12,053 bases of DNA from an uncultured Senegalimassilia sp. GTDB taxonomy: Bacteria; Actinomycetota; Coriobacteriia; Coriobacteriales; Eggerthellaceae. Location: positions 1 through 12,053 of the forward strand of contig NZ_CAKTYH010000059.1 of NCBI RefSeq assembly GCF_934632265.1. The letters run 5' to 3'. Shown here piece by piece: positions 1 to 6,855 of the stretch (positions within the stretch are counted from its first letter, which is position 1; each line of letters begins with the position of its first letter). Both the position numbers and the translations under genes were made by a program. The notes beneath the pieces were generated by a model. That model saw nothing but the letters and a program-made list of their open reading frames with translations, did no database searches and was not told where the DNA came from.

Positions 1-783
1 GATGCCGAGCACATGAGATGCGCCCTCGGTCCCCGGGTACGCCGTGGTCAGAAGCTCGCAGCCGATGAAGAACGCATCCACCGCGATGAACGTGGCGAGC
101 AGACGCGCCAGGTTCGCGAACAGCTCGCGACCGCAATCGAACACGCCGGCCTTGCGCACCGCCGCCAGGACCACCATCAGAAGCGCCAAGCCTGAGTCGC
201 AGGCGGACGCCACGAAGATGGGGGCCATGATGGCCGAGTACCAGCCCTCCTTGGCGATCTCCAGGCCGAAGATCCACGCCGTCACGCTGTGCACCAGGAT
301 GGCGACCGGCAGCGCCACGTACGACAGCATCTTCACCTTGCGCTCATCGCCGCGCCGCAGCCAGATGATGTCCAGCACGTTGATGACCAGGTACGTCGTG
401 ATGACGCACATGTCCCACGCCAGCGGGCTGGTGAAGTTCAAATGGATGAACATGTTCCAGATGCGCTGGATGCCGCCCAGGTCGATCAGGATGAACGCGC
501 CTGCGCACAGGATGCACACCGTGGAGGTGATGACCGCGGGCATGGACACGCGCTTGAACGACTCGATGCCGAACACGTGCGCCGAGCTGGCCACGATCAG
601 GCCGCCGGCGGACAGGCCGACGAAGAACATGAAGCACGTGATGTACAGGCCCCACGACACGCCGTTGGACATGCCCGTCACGCACAGGCCCTGCGTCAGC
701 TGGAACACATAAGCGCAGAAGCCGATCACCATGATCGCCGCCAGAACGCCGACGCCGATCTTAGACTGAGCCGAAAGTTTCAT
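1..783 (-). CDS. NrfD-family membrane subunit of a molybdoenzyme complex (3' end outside window)
   Basis: This is probably the membrane subunit that takes electrons from the quinol pool and hands them to the ferredoxin subunit encoded just upstream. The visible 261 residues are hydrophobic with about seven membrane segments. They include a long N-terminal segment (about 9-30), a glycine-rich helix with the motif NGVSWGLYITCFMFFVGLSA (about 42-61), and a DLGG loop, all typical of the NrfD/PsrC family. The reading frame is open to base 1, so the C-terminus is missing; the family usually runs 300-400 residues. The ATG at 783 follows the ferredoxin stop codon by 12 bp and has an AGGGG ribosome site. 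It is the third gene of the operon starting at 3832. The family call is firm; quinol as donor and the direction of electron flow are inferred from the family. Confidence 0.88.
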   Translation of the reverse strand, partial: MKLSAQSKIGVGVLAAIMVIGFCAYVFQLTQGLCVTGMSNGVSWGLYITCFMFFVGLSAGGLIVASSAHVFGIESFKRVSMPAVITSTVCILCAGAFILIDLGGIQRIWNMFIHLNFTSPLAWDMCVITTYLVINVLDIIWLRRGDERKVKMLSYVALPVAILVHSVTAWIFGLEIAKEGWYSAIMAPIFVASACDSGLALLMVVLAAVRKAGVFDCGRELFANLARLLATFIAVDAFFIGCELLTTAYPGTEGASHVLGI

Positions 784-795
784 AACGGCACCCCT

Positions 796-1422
796 TTACT
801 CGTCGAAGTAGAAGACTTGGGGCTTCGTGCCCTTCTCTTCCAGCAGAATATGCACATCCTTGCCCTTCGCGGCGCGCAGCTGCGCCAGCTCCGAGTTCGG
901 GTCGTCCAGATCGCCGAACACGCGGGCGTGCGTCGGGCAGCACACCACGCACATCGGCTCCTCGCCGGCATCGGTGCGCTCCTTGCACAGCGTGCACTTC
1001 TCCATCACGCCGCGAGTGCGCACGGGCACGCGCGCGTCACCCCAGTTGAAATCGCCGTCGCGCTGGGGGTCTTCCCAGTTGAACACGCGGGCGTTGAAGG
1101 GGCAGGCGGCCATGCACATGCGGCAGCCGATGCAGCGGTCGTAATCGATCTCCACGCGGCCCTGGTCGTCTTTGTACGTGGCGCCGGTCGGGCACACCTT
1201 CAAGCAGGCGGGGTTCTCGCAATGCTGGCACGCCAGGGGCACATAGGTGCGCGTCAAGTTGGGATACTCGCCCACGGCGCCGTCGATGGCGTCGCAGCCC
1301 TCGGTGATCACGCGGTTCCACAGCATGCCGTCGGGCACGTTGTTCTGCATCTTGCAAGCGTTCGCGCAGGTGTGACAGCCGATGCAGCGATCAAGGTTGA
1401 TACCGATTGCAAGTTTCGTCAT
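796..1422 (-). CDS. Four-cluster [4Fe-4S] ferredoxin subunit (DmsB/PsrB-like)
   Basis: This 208-residue electron-transfer subunit should wire the membrane subunit to the catalytic subunit. Four cysteine groups are visible: C13/C16/C19/C23, C65/C68/C73/C77, C97/C100/C103/C107 and C143/C146/C158/C162. The last has the wide Cx2C-x11-Cx3C spacing seen in DmsB-type proteins. Together they should hold four [4Fe-4S] clusters. No signal peptide is seen, so it is probably carried across the membrane by the Tat signal of the catalytic partner, as known for DmsAB-type complexes. The ATG at 1422 lies 10 bp after the catalytic gene's stop, with a weak AGGTGA ribosome site overlapping that stop. The length matches the family (about 200 residues). 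The family is very clear; the redox partners are inferred from gene order. Confidence 0.95.
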   Translation of the reverse strand: MTKLAIGINLDRCIGCHTCANACKMQNNVPDGMLWNRVITEGCDAIDGAVGEYPNLTRTYVPLACQHCENPACLKVCPTGATYKDDQGRVEIDYDRCIGCRMCMAACPFNARVFNWEDPQRDGDFNWGDARVPVRTRGVMEKCTLCKERTDAGEEPMCVVCCPTHARVFGDLDDPNSELAQLRAAKGKDVHILLEEKGTKPQVFYFDE

Positions 1423-1432
1423 GGCATATCAC

Positions 1433-3832
1433 CTACGCTTTCTTCACTTCGACAAGGGTGTCGTTGTACGGGATGGGCGCGCCGGTGGGCAGGTACTCAT
1501 CGCGCGGGTTCACGTGGTCGTTCGTGACGTTCTGCGTGTTCCCCTCCTCGATGTACTTGCTCCAGCCCGCTTCCCAGGTGCGGCAGGAGCCGGGGCGCAC
1601 GGCGTTGTTCGCGCGCGCCACGCACTTGAACGAGCCGCGGTCGTTGAACGCCTCCACCAGGTCCCCGTCGGCGATGCCGCGCGAGGCCATGTCGGCCGGG
1701 TTCAGCTCCAGCGTGGGCTTGGCGAATTGCTGCACCCACTTCGCCGCCTTGAAGTGCGAGTGGTTGGAGAAACGGGTGCGCGTCTGCGTGAACTGCAGCG
1801 GGTACTTCTCCGCCAGCGGGTTGCCGGCGTACGCCTCGTTGTTCTCCTCCCAGTTCGGCCATGCCTGCTCGCAAGGCTTCCATGCCTCGTAGTACGGTTC
1901 CATGCGCGTGGTGGGGGTTTCGAACTTGAGGTCGGTGTAGGCGCGGCGCGGCTCGTCGACGTCGGCCATCTTCATGCTGCCGTGGTTCTTCTCCAGCTCG
2001 GCCAGCGTGATGCCCTGCTCGGCAAGGTCCTCGGAGTGCTCGATCTGGTAGCGCACCAGTTCCTCCGCGGTCTTGGGCAGATACTCGCCCACGCCCATCT
2101 CCTCGGCGATCAGGCGCATGACGTCGAAGTCGGGCTTGCTCTCGAACAGCGGGTCGATGCACTTCGTCTGCAGGTTCACATGGTTGTAGTCGCTGCGCAC
2201 GATCGAGTGCTCGACGGTGTCCTCGAACTTGCTGCACACCGGCAGCACGATGTCGGCGTACTTCACCGTGTCCTCGTAGTACATGCCGATATGCACGATG
2301 AAGTCCAGCGAGTCAATCCACCCGCGCGTCTTGTTCATGTTCGCCCAGTACTGCTGGAACGTGTTGCCCAGCGAGATGATCACATGCACGCCGCCATCGC
2401 GATCGGGGAAGCGGTCGGAGCGGACGTCCAGCTCAGCGGGCTTGAACTGCTCGGGAAGCTCCCATTCGCCCAGCGTGACGCTGTAACCGCCGCCGCCGAT
2501 GCCGTGGCCGATGCCGCAGCCGGGCTTGCCGATATTGCCCGTGAGCGACACCAGCACCATGCCGGCGTGGCCGATGATGTCGGGGTTGGAGTACTTGTCG
2601 GAGCCGCCCTGGCCGAACGCCAGGTACGCCGCGCCGCCCGTGGCGTACTTGCGCGCCACCTCCGCGATCGTCTCGGCGCTTGCGCCGCAGACGCCTTCGG
2701 CCCACTCGCACGTGTACGGGCGCTGATTGCGCTTAAGGCTTTCGAACACGGTGACGGCCTTCTTGCCATCCACGTCGAACGAGCCCTCGAGCGCGGCGGT
2801 CGCAACGGCCTCGGCATACGGGACCGCCGCGCCCTTGGCGGCGTCCCACACCATGAAATCGCCGGGATCGACCGGTTCGCCGGTCTCCTCGTCGGTTCCC
2901 CAAGCCGCGCCCGTGCGCAGCAGCTTGCCCGTGGCCTCGTCCATAAGGAACGGGAACGACGTGTGCTCGCGCATGTAAGCTTCGTCGTAGAGCTTGTTGT
3001 CCAGGATGTAGCTGACCATGCCCAGGTAGAACGCCGCATCGGTGCCCGGGATCACGGGGATCCACTTGCTGGCCTTGCCGGCCGTGGTGGAGAAGTGCGG
3101 GTCGAGCACGATGATCTCGCAGCCGGCCTTCTTCGCATCCAGGAACGTGTTCGACTGCATCATGGAGCTTTCCAGCAGGTTCGTGCCGGAGATCACGAGC
3201 GTCTTGGTGTTCACCCAGTCGCGCGTCTCGTTCGTGCCGCCGCCGAACACGTCGCCGCCGATGGCCGGCGCGGAGCCGTTGCCCGTGCCGCGGTCGATGC
3301 CGGGCTCGACGCCGGTGGCGCAGCCCAGAAGCGCCGGCAGGAAGCCGAAGCGCGGCTCGTTGGAAGCGGACATGTACACGGACTGCTTGCCGTACTTGTC
3401 CCAGGCCTTCCTCAGCTCGTCGCCCACCGTCTTGATGGCCTCGTCCCAGCTGATCACCTCGAACGAACCCTCGCCGCGTGCGCCGACGCGGCGCATGGGC
3501 GACTGCAGGCGCTCATCGCTGTAGACGTGCTGGATCTCGGAAATGCCCTTCACGCATACGTGGCGGTAGTACGGGTCGACCGTGTCGTTGGGCTGGATCA
3601 TGGCCAAACGGCCGTCGCGCACCGTGCATTTGAGCGAGCAACGCCCCGTGCACATGAACTGGTGCAGCGTGTATACGGTCTTCTCGTCGGCAGCCTGCTG
3701 CGTGGCGGCGCCCAGCCAGGCGTCGCAGCCGGTCATGGAACCGGCGGCAGCCAAGCCCGTCGCTCCCGCAACGCCGACCTTGAGAAAATCCCTACGGGTC
3801 AAACCGCGGCTTGCGCTTTGCGTTCCCGTCAT
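1433..3832 (-). CDS. Tat-exported molybdopterin oxidoreductase, catalytic subunit (DMSO reductase family)
   Basis: This 799-residue bis-MGD oxidoreductase has an unknown substrate. The N-terminus has a twin-arginine signal, TRRDFLK at 12-18, followed by a hydrophobic stretch. A lipobox-like MTGC ends at C36, so the mature protein may be a lipid-anchored exported enzyme. A [4Fe-4S] site is formed by C61/C65/C69/C93 (Cx3Cx3C-x23-C). The molybdopterin domain follows, with SWDEAIKTV at 128-136 and VISGTNLLESS around 213-223. The C-terminal guanine-dinucleotide-binding domain covers about 671-799 (NPADMASRGIADGDLVE). The ATG at 3832 is chosen over a TTG at 3958 because it puts the Tat motif at the N-terminus and has a strong GAGGAGGAGAG ribosome site directly upstream. 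I could not assign the molybdenum ligand; it should lie near 180-200. It is the first gene of a catalytic-ferredoxin-anchor operon. Coriobacteriia carry many such paralogues with different substrates, so naming one would be a guess. Confidence 0.93.
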   Translation of the reverse strand: MTGTQSASRGLTRRDFLKVGVAGATGLAAAGSMTGCDAWLGAATQQAADEKTVYTLHQFMCTGRCSLKCTVRDGRLAMIQPNDTVDPYYRHVCVKGISEIQHVYSDERLQSPMRRVGARGEGSFEVISWDEAIKTVGDELRKAWDKYGKQSVYMSASNEPRFGFLPALLGCATGVEPGIDRGTGNGSAPAIGGDVFGGGTNETRDWVNTKTLVISGTNLLESSMMQSNTFLDAKKAGCEIIVLDPHFSTTAGKASKWIPVIPGTDAAFYLGMVSYILDNKLYDEAYMREHTSFPFLMDEATGKLLRTGAAWGTDEETGEPVDPGDFMVWDAAKGAAVPYAEAVATAALEGSFDVDGKKAVTVFESLKRNQRPYTCEWAEGVCGASAETIAEVARKYATGGAAYLAFGQGGSDKYSNPDIIGHAGMVLVSLTGNIGKPGCGIGHGIGGGGYSVTLGEWELPEQFKPAELDVRSDRFPDRDGGVHVIISLGNTFQQYWANMNKTRGWIDSLDFIVHIGMYYEDTVKYADIVLPVCSKFEDTVEHSIVRSDYNHVNLQTKCIDPLFESKPDFDVMRLIAEEMGVGEYLPKTAEELVRYQIEHSEDLAEQGITLAELEKNHGSMKMADVDEPRRAYTDLKFETPTTRMEPYYEAWKPCEQAWPNWEENNEAYAGNPLAEKYPLQFTQTRTRFSNHSHFKAAKWVQQFAKPTLELNPADMASRGIADGDLVEAFNDRGSFKCVARANNAVRPGSCRTWEAGWSKYIEEGNTQNVTNDHVNPRDEYLPTGAPIPYNDTLVEVKKA

Positions 3833-3971
3833 CTCTCCTCCTCGGTTATCTCTCCGAAAGCATCGACCCCGCGCCGCGCGCCTCCGCCCGTTTGCAACCG
3901 CGCGAAAGAAACGGCCCGAGATCAAGCTCCCCCATTCGTGCATACCATGGATGGCCAACCTCTCGAGCCGT

Positions 3972-3999
3972 ATATTACTCTTATGTTGAACTAGTTCAA
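3972..3999 (-). promoter_or_regulatory. Candidate promoter of the molybdoenzyme operon
   Basis: Reading the minus strand, a -35-like TTGAAC (3999-3994) is followed after 16 bp by TAATAT (3977-3972), inside the only AT-rich patch of the intergenic region. Each box matches the sigma-70 consensus at four of six positions. Transcription would start near 3965, giving a leader of about 130 nt before the ATG at 3832. The -35 box lies inside the palindrome at 3986-3999, which would suit repression. Confidence 0.4.
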
Positions 4000-4008
4000 T
4001 AGTTCAAT
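3986..4008. promoter_or_regulatory. Palindrome plus direct-repeat box, likely operator
   Basis: TTGAACTAGTTCAA at 3986-3999 is a perfect 14-bp palindrome. Its right half is repeated directly: AGTTCAAT occurs at 3993-4000 and again at 4001-4008. So three TTGAACT/AGTTCAA half-sites sit together over the predicted -35 region of the molybdoenzyme operon. The extended half-site TAGTTCAATA resembles TAGTTCATTA in the gntR operator candidate at 5641-5659. A dimeric regulator probably binds here, possibly the neighbouring GntR protein or an unlinked one. Confidence 0.5.
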
Positions 4009-4150
4009 GGTTATATTTTGCAAAGAATATCTTCTACCTGGGGAAATGCTTGCGCGCAGCTTGCTGCGGCACTTGGGTTTCCGACTTGTTTGCCCTTTTG
4101 AACCTGTCGGACACGCCGCTGCAGCAGTGCAAGCCTGAAGCGCTTCCCGC

Positions 4151-5098
4151 CTACTTCGCCATATCCTTGCCCAGGTCGACGAAGCCGTCGGCCAGGCTGC
4201 TGGGCGCAAGCAGCACGCCCTTGCCGTCGCGGGCGCTTTCGTAGGAAAGGTTCATGGCCCGCAGCTGCATGGCGCCCGGCTCCTCGTTGTACACGCGCGC
4301 CGCCTCCACGTACATCTCGGAGATGTCGCGCTCGACGTCGGCCAGGAGCACGCGGGCATCGCGTTCGCGTTCGGCCTGGGCCTCTCGCGCCAACGAGTCC
4401 TGCAGCTCCTTCGGGATCTTGATGTTGCGGATCTCCACCGAAATGACGCTGATGCCCCATTCCTCGCATTTCTCCGCCATGAACTCCTGCAGCTCGTGAT
4501 CGAGCTGGCGGCGACGGACGGAAAGCTCCGCCAGCGTCACCTGGCCGATGGCGTCGCGCACGGCCGTCTGCGCCGCACGGCGCACGGCCTGCGGGAAGTT
4601 CGCCACCTCGAGGCACGCCTTCTCGGAATCATAGACCATCCAGAACAGGATGGCATCGACGTCGACGCTGACCAGGTCTGACGTCAGCGCCTGCTCGGCG
4701 TAGAACGCCGTGGTGATGGTTCGGCGATCGATGTGCATCGCCACGGAGTCGACGAACGGCACGACCACGTACACGCCCGGGCCCGCGATCTTGCGGAACC
4801 TGCCGAAGCGCAGCAGCGCCACATGCTCCCATTGCGCCGCCACGCGCACCGTCGACGCGAGCAACAGCCCCGCCGCCGCCGAGCCGAGCACGGTGAACAC
4901 GCTCAGCCACGGTGACGTGAGGGCGAAAACGGCGGCAAAGCCCACCGCGAACATGAGCAGGGCGAAGCTGTACACACCGACGCGGCTTGCGTCCTTTTCG
5001 GTGATGATGTTGTCGGGGGACTCGTGCGACACGTTGGCGAACGCGACGTCCGCCTGCTCGCTTCCACGATGCCCGCGCCGCGGTCCGAACCTTCTCAT
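4151..5098 (-). CDS. Slipin / SPFH (band 7) domain membrane protein
   Basis: This is a 315-residue SPFH-family protein, probably a membrane scaffold that forms oligomers at the inner face; the exact role of bacterial slipins is poorly known. Two adjacent hydrophobic segments lie at about 42-61 and 65-83. The SPFH domain follows, with EHVALLRFGRFRKIAGPGVY at 91-110, VVVPFVDSV, a TSDLVSVDVDAILFWMV strand region (139-155), and VEIRNIKIPKELQDSLAREA (221-240) leading into a charged coiled-coil region. The last motif is typical of stomatin-like proteins. The ATG at 5098 overlaps the gntR stop as ATGA, pointing to translational coupling, and a G-run at 5107-5112 can serve as ribosome site. No NfeD-type partner, which often accompanies slipins, is in the window. 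Control by the GntR repressor encoded upstream in the same transcript is likely. Confidence 0.9.
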   Translation of the reverse strand: MRRFGPRRGHRGSEQADVAFANVSHESPDNIITEKDASRVGVYSFALLMFAVGFAAVFALTSPWLSVFTVLGSAAAGLLLASTVRVAAQWEHVALLRFGRFRKIAGPGVYVVVPFVDSVAMHIDRRTITTAFYAEQALTSDLVSVDVDAILFWMVYDSEKACLEVANFPQAVRRAAQTAVRDAIGQVTLAELSVRRRQLDHELQEFMAEKCEEWGISVISVEIRNIKIPKELQDSLAREAQAERERDARVLLADVERDISEMYVEAARVYNEEPGAMQLRAMNLSYESARDGKGVLLAPSSLADGFVDLGKDMAK

Positions 5099-5535
5099 AC
5101 GAACATCCCCCCTGCCCGCTTCGCCACCGCCTCGGCGGCATCCGCCTCGGACAGCCCCAGCTCCTTGCATTGCTCCAAGAACTTGTCGATCAGCATATCA
5201 ACCGCGGCTTTCGCATCCTGCGCCTCATAGCCGCTCGAGTTGATCTCGGCCACGAACGTGCCCTTGCCGCGGCGCGTGATGACGTAGCCGTCCTTCTCGA
5301 TGTCGCGATACACCTTGCTGACCGTGTTGTAGTTCACCTTCAGCGACGAGGACAGGTCGCGCACCGTCGGCAGCTTCATGCCGGGCGGGAACGTGCCCGA
5401 CACCACCAAGTACACCAGCCTGTTGCGCAGCTGCATCCAAATGGGGATGCCGCTGTCCTCGTCGATGGTGATGAGGTCCTTGTCGGCGACCAACGCGGAT
5501 TCGCCGGTTTGCCTTGTATTGGAGATCGCCGTCAT
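5095..5535 (-). CDS. GntR-family transcriptional regulator, YtrA-like
   Basis: This 146-residue DNA-binding protein is probably a repressor of its own operon. The winged helix-turn-helix covers about 30-95: IPIWMQLRNRLVYLVVSG, then PGMKLPTVRDLSSSLKVNYN, NTVSKVYRDIEKDGYV and RRGKGTFVAE, all canonical GntR motifs. The C-terminal part is short and helical (about 50 residues) with no effector domain of the FadR, HutC or MocR kind, which places it near the YtrA subfamily. I chose the ATG at 5535 (weak GGGGCAGG ribosome site) because codons further upstream add an unneeded tail. GTG at 5613 and ATG at 5589 remain possible, since the predicted transcript starts near 5635. The stop overlaps the slipin start by 4 bp. 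The effector is unknown. Confidence 0.92.
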   Translation of the reverse strand: MTAISNTRQTGESALVADKDLITIDEDSGIPIWMQLRNRLVYLVVSGTFPPGMKLPTVRDLSSSLKVNYNTVSKVYRDIEKDGYVITRRGKGTFVAEINSSGYEAQDAKAAVDMLIDKFLEQCKELGLSEADAAEAVAKRAGGMFV

Positions 5536-5640
5536 GGCCTGCCCCGTTCCGTATCGATACGCTTCGCTAAGGCGCCTGCGAGGCGCCATGGGCCCGGGCT
5601 TTTGCTTTCGCACGAACCCGAAGCGTCTTGCGCAAGCGCG

Positions 5641-5659
5641 TAGTTTACCTAATGAACTA
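5641..5659. promoter_or_regulatory. Palindromic operator candidate for the GntR regulator
   Basis: Read on the minus strand the site is TAGTTCATTAGGTAAACTA. The ends TAGTT and AACTA are exact inverted repeats, with an additional A/T pair one base further in, giving a 19-bp dyad of the size bound by GntR dimers. It covers the predicted -10 box and part of the spacer of the gntR promoter, so binding would block transcription (autorepression). The assignment is by position and symmetry only. Confidence 0.5.
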
Positions 5660-5671
5660 TCATTATGTCAC
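5642..5671 (-). promoter_or_regulatory. Candidate promoter of the gntR-slipin operon
   Basis: On the minus strand GTGACA (5671-5666, five of six to the -35 consensus) is followed after 18 bp by TAAACT (5647-5642, four of six to the -10 consensus). Transcription would start near 5635. The -35 box overlaps the stop codon of the upstream NrfD-like gene, so the two genes are close-packed but the regulator can be expressed on its own. Confidence 0.45.
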
Positions 5672-6529
5672 AATCAACGAAACCGCGGCATGCGAAGCGG
5701 CAAGCACCACGCAATATCGCAGGCACAGGCCGCCCGCCAACGTCGATGCCGCGCTTATCGGCCGCAGGGCCGGCACAGGCGCCACACGCGCGATCAAGTC
5801 CGCGAAGACCGGGATGGCGAATCCGCACAACACCAGCCCACCCCAGAACACCCCAGCGAGCTGCCCCGAAAACAGCAGTTCGCAAGACCGTTGCGCCTCG
5901 CCGCCCGCCAACCACCGCGACGCGAGGAACGCCGCCAGCACGACAAGCTCCGCCGCGCGCAGCAAGCGGGCAGCGCCTTTCAGCGCCGAGGACCTTTGCG
6001 CCGATCCCGAGAGGATGAAGGCGGAAAGCGAGATGAAGGCGCAGCCGCAGCTTACGGCCGACACGACGAACAGCGCGACCAAAAGCCAGGTGTTCCAAAA
6101 CTCGACGGCCGCCATCGACGACAGCAGCACGCCGGTATAGCCCATCACGCCGATGGACGCCAGGGCGCCGGCGATTTCCAAACAGCGGAACAGATACGGC
6201 ACGTCTATCTTCGCGGCGATCATGGCCGATACCGCCAACGAGAACGTCAAACCAAGCACGATCAGCCATGCGCCCATCGACACGATGGAGCGCAGCGGAT
6301 TCTCGAACAGATACCATATATCGAGGGGGTCCCCAAGATCGCAGAACAGCATGAGCGCCGCCAGCGCCAAAAGCCCGAAGGCGCCGAACATGCCGCATCG
6401 CGAGCAAAGCGGCACGCGACGCGCATCCCAGCCAGGATTCGCACAAACATCCATCACCGTGGCGCACAGGAAGGCGCCTCCGGCCGTGCCGGCGAGAAAC
6501 AAATACCAGATAGCGAAATCGCTGAACAC
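5663..6529 (-). CDS. NrfD-like integral membrane protein, stand-alone
   Basis: This 288-residue polytopic membrane protein belongs to the NrfD/PsrC/DmsC-type quinol-interacting subunits. Around eight hydrophobic segments are visible. Family marks are FAIWYLFLAGTAGGAFL at 5-21, the DLGDP loop at 64-68 followed by NPLRSIVSMGAWLIV (77-91), YTGVLLSS at 131-138, and a final GGLCLRYCVVLAA helix (266-278). I take the GTG at 6529 as the start: AAGGGG lies 5 nt upstream and it leaves a short N-terminus before the first helix, as in relatives. A TTG at 6586 lies upstream of the likely promoter. No catalytic or ferredoxin gene is adjacent, so its partner must be encoded elsewhere or it serves another electron-transfer chain. 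Cysteines are frequent (C22, C29, C42, C45, C63, C116, C161, C163) but form no cluster motif. Confidence 0.85.
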   Translation of the reverse strand: MFSDFAIWYLFLAGTAGGAFLCATVMDVCANPGWDARRVPLCSRCGMFGAFGLLALAALMLFCDLGDPLDIWYLFENPLRSIVSMGAWLIVLGLTFSLAVSAMIAAKIDVPYLFRCLEIAGALASIGVMGYTGVLLSSMAAVEFWNTWLLVALFVVSAVSCGCAFISLSAFILSGSAQRSSALKGAARLLRAAELVVLAAFLASRWLAGGEAQRSCELLFSGQLAGVFWGGLVLCGFAIPVFADLIARVAPVPALRPISAASTLAGGLCLRYCVVLAASHAAVSLIVT

Positions 6530-6556
6530 GCGCACCCCTTCCCTTTTCCACGCCGC

Positions 6557-6586
6557 AGTATACCCAACCGACGGCACAGCAAGCAA
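6557..6586 (-). promoter_or_regulatory. Candidate promoter of the stand-alone NrfD-like gene
   Basis: On the minus strand TATACT (6562-6557, five of six to TATAAT) follows TTGCTT (6586-6581) after 18 bp. The predicted start of transcription near 6550 leaves about 20 nt before the GTG at 6529, just enough for its ribosome site. This supports the GTG start over the upstream TTG, which would fall within the -35 box. Confidence 0.5.
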
Positions 6587-6587
6587 A

Positions 6588-6605
6588 ACCGGGGAACCGC
6601 TACGC
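6588..6605 (+). repeat. Left copy of 18-bp direct repeat
   Basis: ACCGGGGAACCGCTACGC matches ACCGGGAAACCGCTACGC at 6927-6944 with one mismatch, same orientation. The two copies frame the repeat-dense block. The right copy includes the stop codon of the small zinc-ribbon-like gene, so the left copy looks like a duplicated fragment of that gene's 3' end. Confidence 0.6.
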
Positions 6606-6625
6606 TACGTCCCCGAAGCGTCATG
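6591..6625 (+). repeat. 35-bp hairpin repeat, copy 1 (degenerate left half)
   Basis: The right half GCTACGTCCCCGAAGCGTC (6604-6622) is identical to copy 6 at 9570-9604. The left half does not match and is instead part of the 18-bp direct repeat, so this copy is truncated or rearranged and cannot form the usual stem. Confidence 0.6.
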
Positions 6626-6644
6626 AGGGAAGCTTTATCGGGTT

Positions 6645-6821
6645 TCGTGGCTCAGATTGCGAGTTTTCCGAATCGCCGGCGATAAGTGATGGCTTGGTTT
6701 CGCGAGTTTGTTGCGTTTGGTGCATTTTTCGGCCCGCATATTACATCGCATGCGGCTAAGTCGCACGAACATGGCAAGTCAGCCTCGCGAAAAGTCGGAA
6801 AACTCGCAATCTGAACCACGA
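6645..6821. repeat. 177-bp palindromic element with 27-bp inverted ends
   Basis: The ends 6645-6671 and 6795-6821 are inverted repeats matching at 26 of 27 positions (shared core CTCGCAATCTGA). A second inner pair follows: TTTCGCGAG at 6698-6706 and CTCGCGAAA at 6784-6792. The left arm has an extra perfect palindrome ATCGCCGGCGAT (6671-6682) as a side branch. Weaker complementarity extends outward to about 6634 and 6833. It has no open reading frame of its own and no clear target-site duplication. It could be a miniature transposable element, a remnant of an insertion sequence, or DNA for a long RNA hairpin. Confidence 0.75.
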
Positions 6822-6855
6822 TCAGCGAAAAACGTTCCCAGCGGGATAGCCCCCG

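Larger units (their letters stand above)
3833..4150. other. 318-bp gene-free region upstream of the molybdoenzyme operon
   Basis: I see no gene in this stretch. The first 140 bp hold the probable 5' leader of the molybdoenzyme operon, followed by an AT-rich patch at about 3970-4020 with the promoter and palindromic boxes listed separately. The remainder, 4020-4150, lies downstream of the slipin stop codon. It contains only short self-complementary sequences (GAAGCGCTTC near 4136-4145; CGCAGC-AA-GCTGCG near 4057-4070) without a T-run, so no clear terminator for the slipin gene is visible and read-through into the molybdoenzyme operon is possible. Confidence 0.6.

Noticed and set aside
3833..3958. 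Longer N-terminus for the molybdoenzyme from a TTG
   Set aside because: It would bury the Tat motif 42 residues in, and the ATG at 3832 has a far better ribosome site.
1382..3994. 870-codon open frame on the plus strand
   Set aside because: It is antisense to the molybdoenzyme gene, whose protein has full family motifs. The plus-strand product is Ala/Arg/Val/His-rich with no domain, an effect of high GC.
6530..6586. TTG start for the NrfD-like protein
   Set aside because: It overlaps the predicted promoter -35 box, whereas the GTG at 6529 has a well-spaced ribosome site and a family-like N-terminus.
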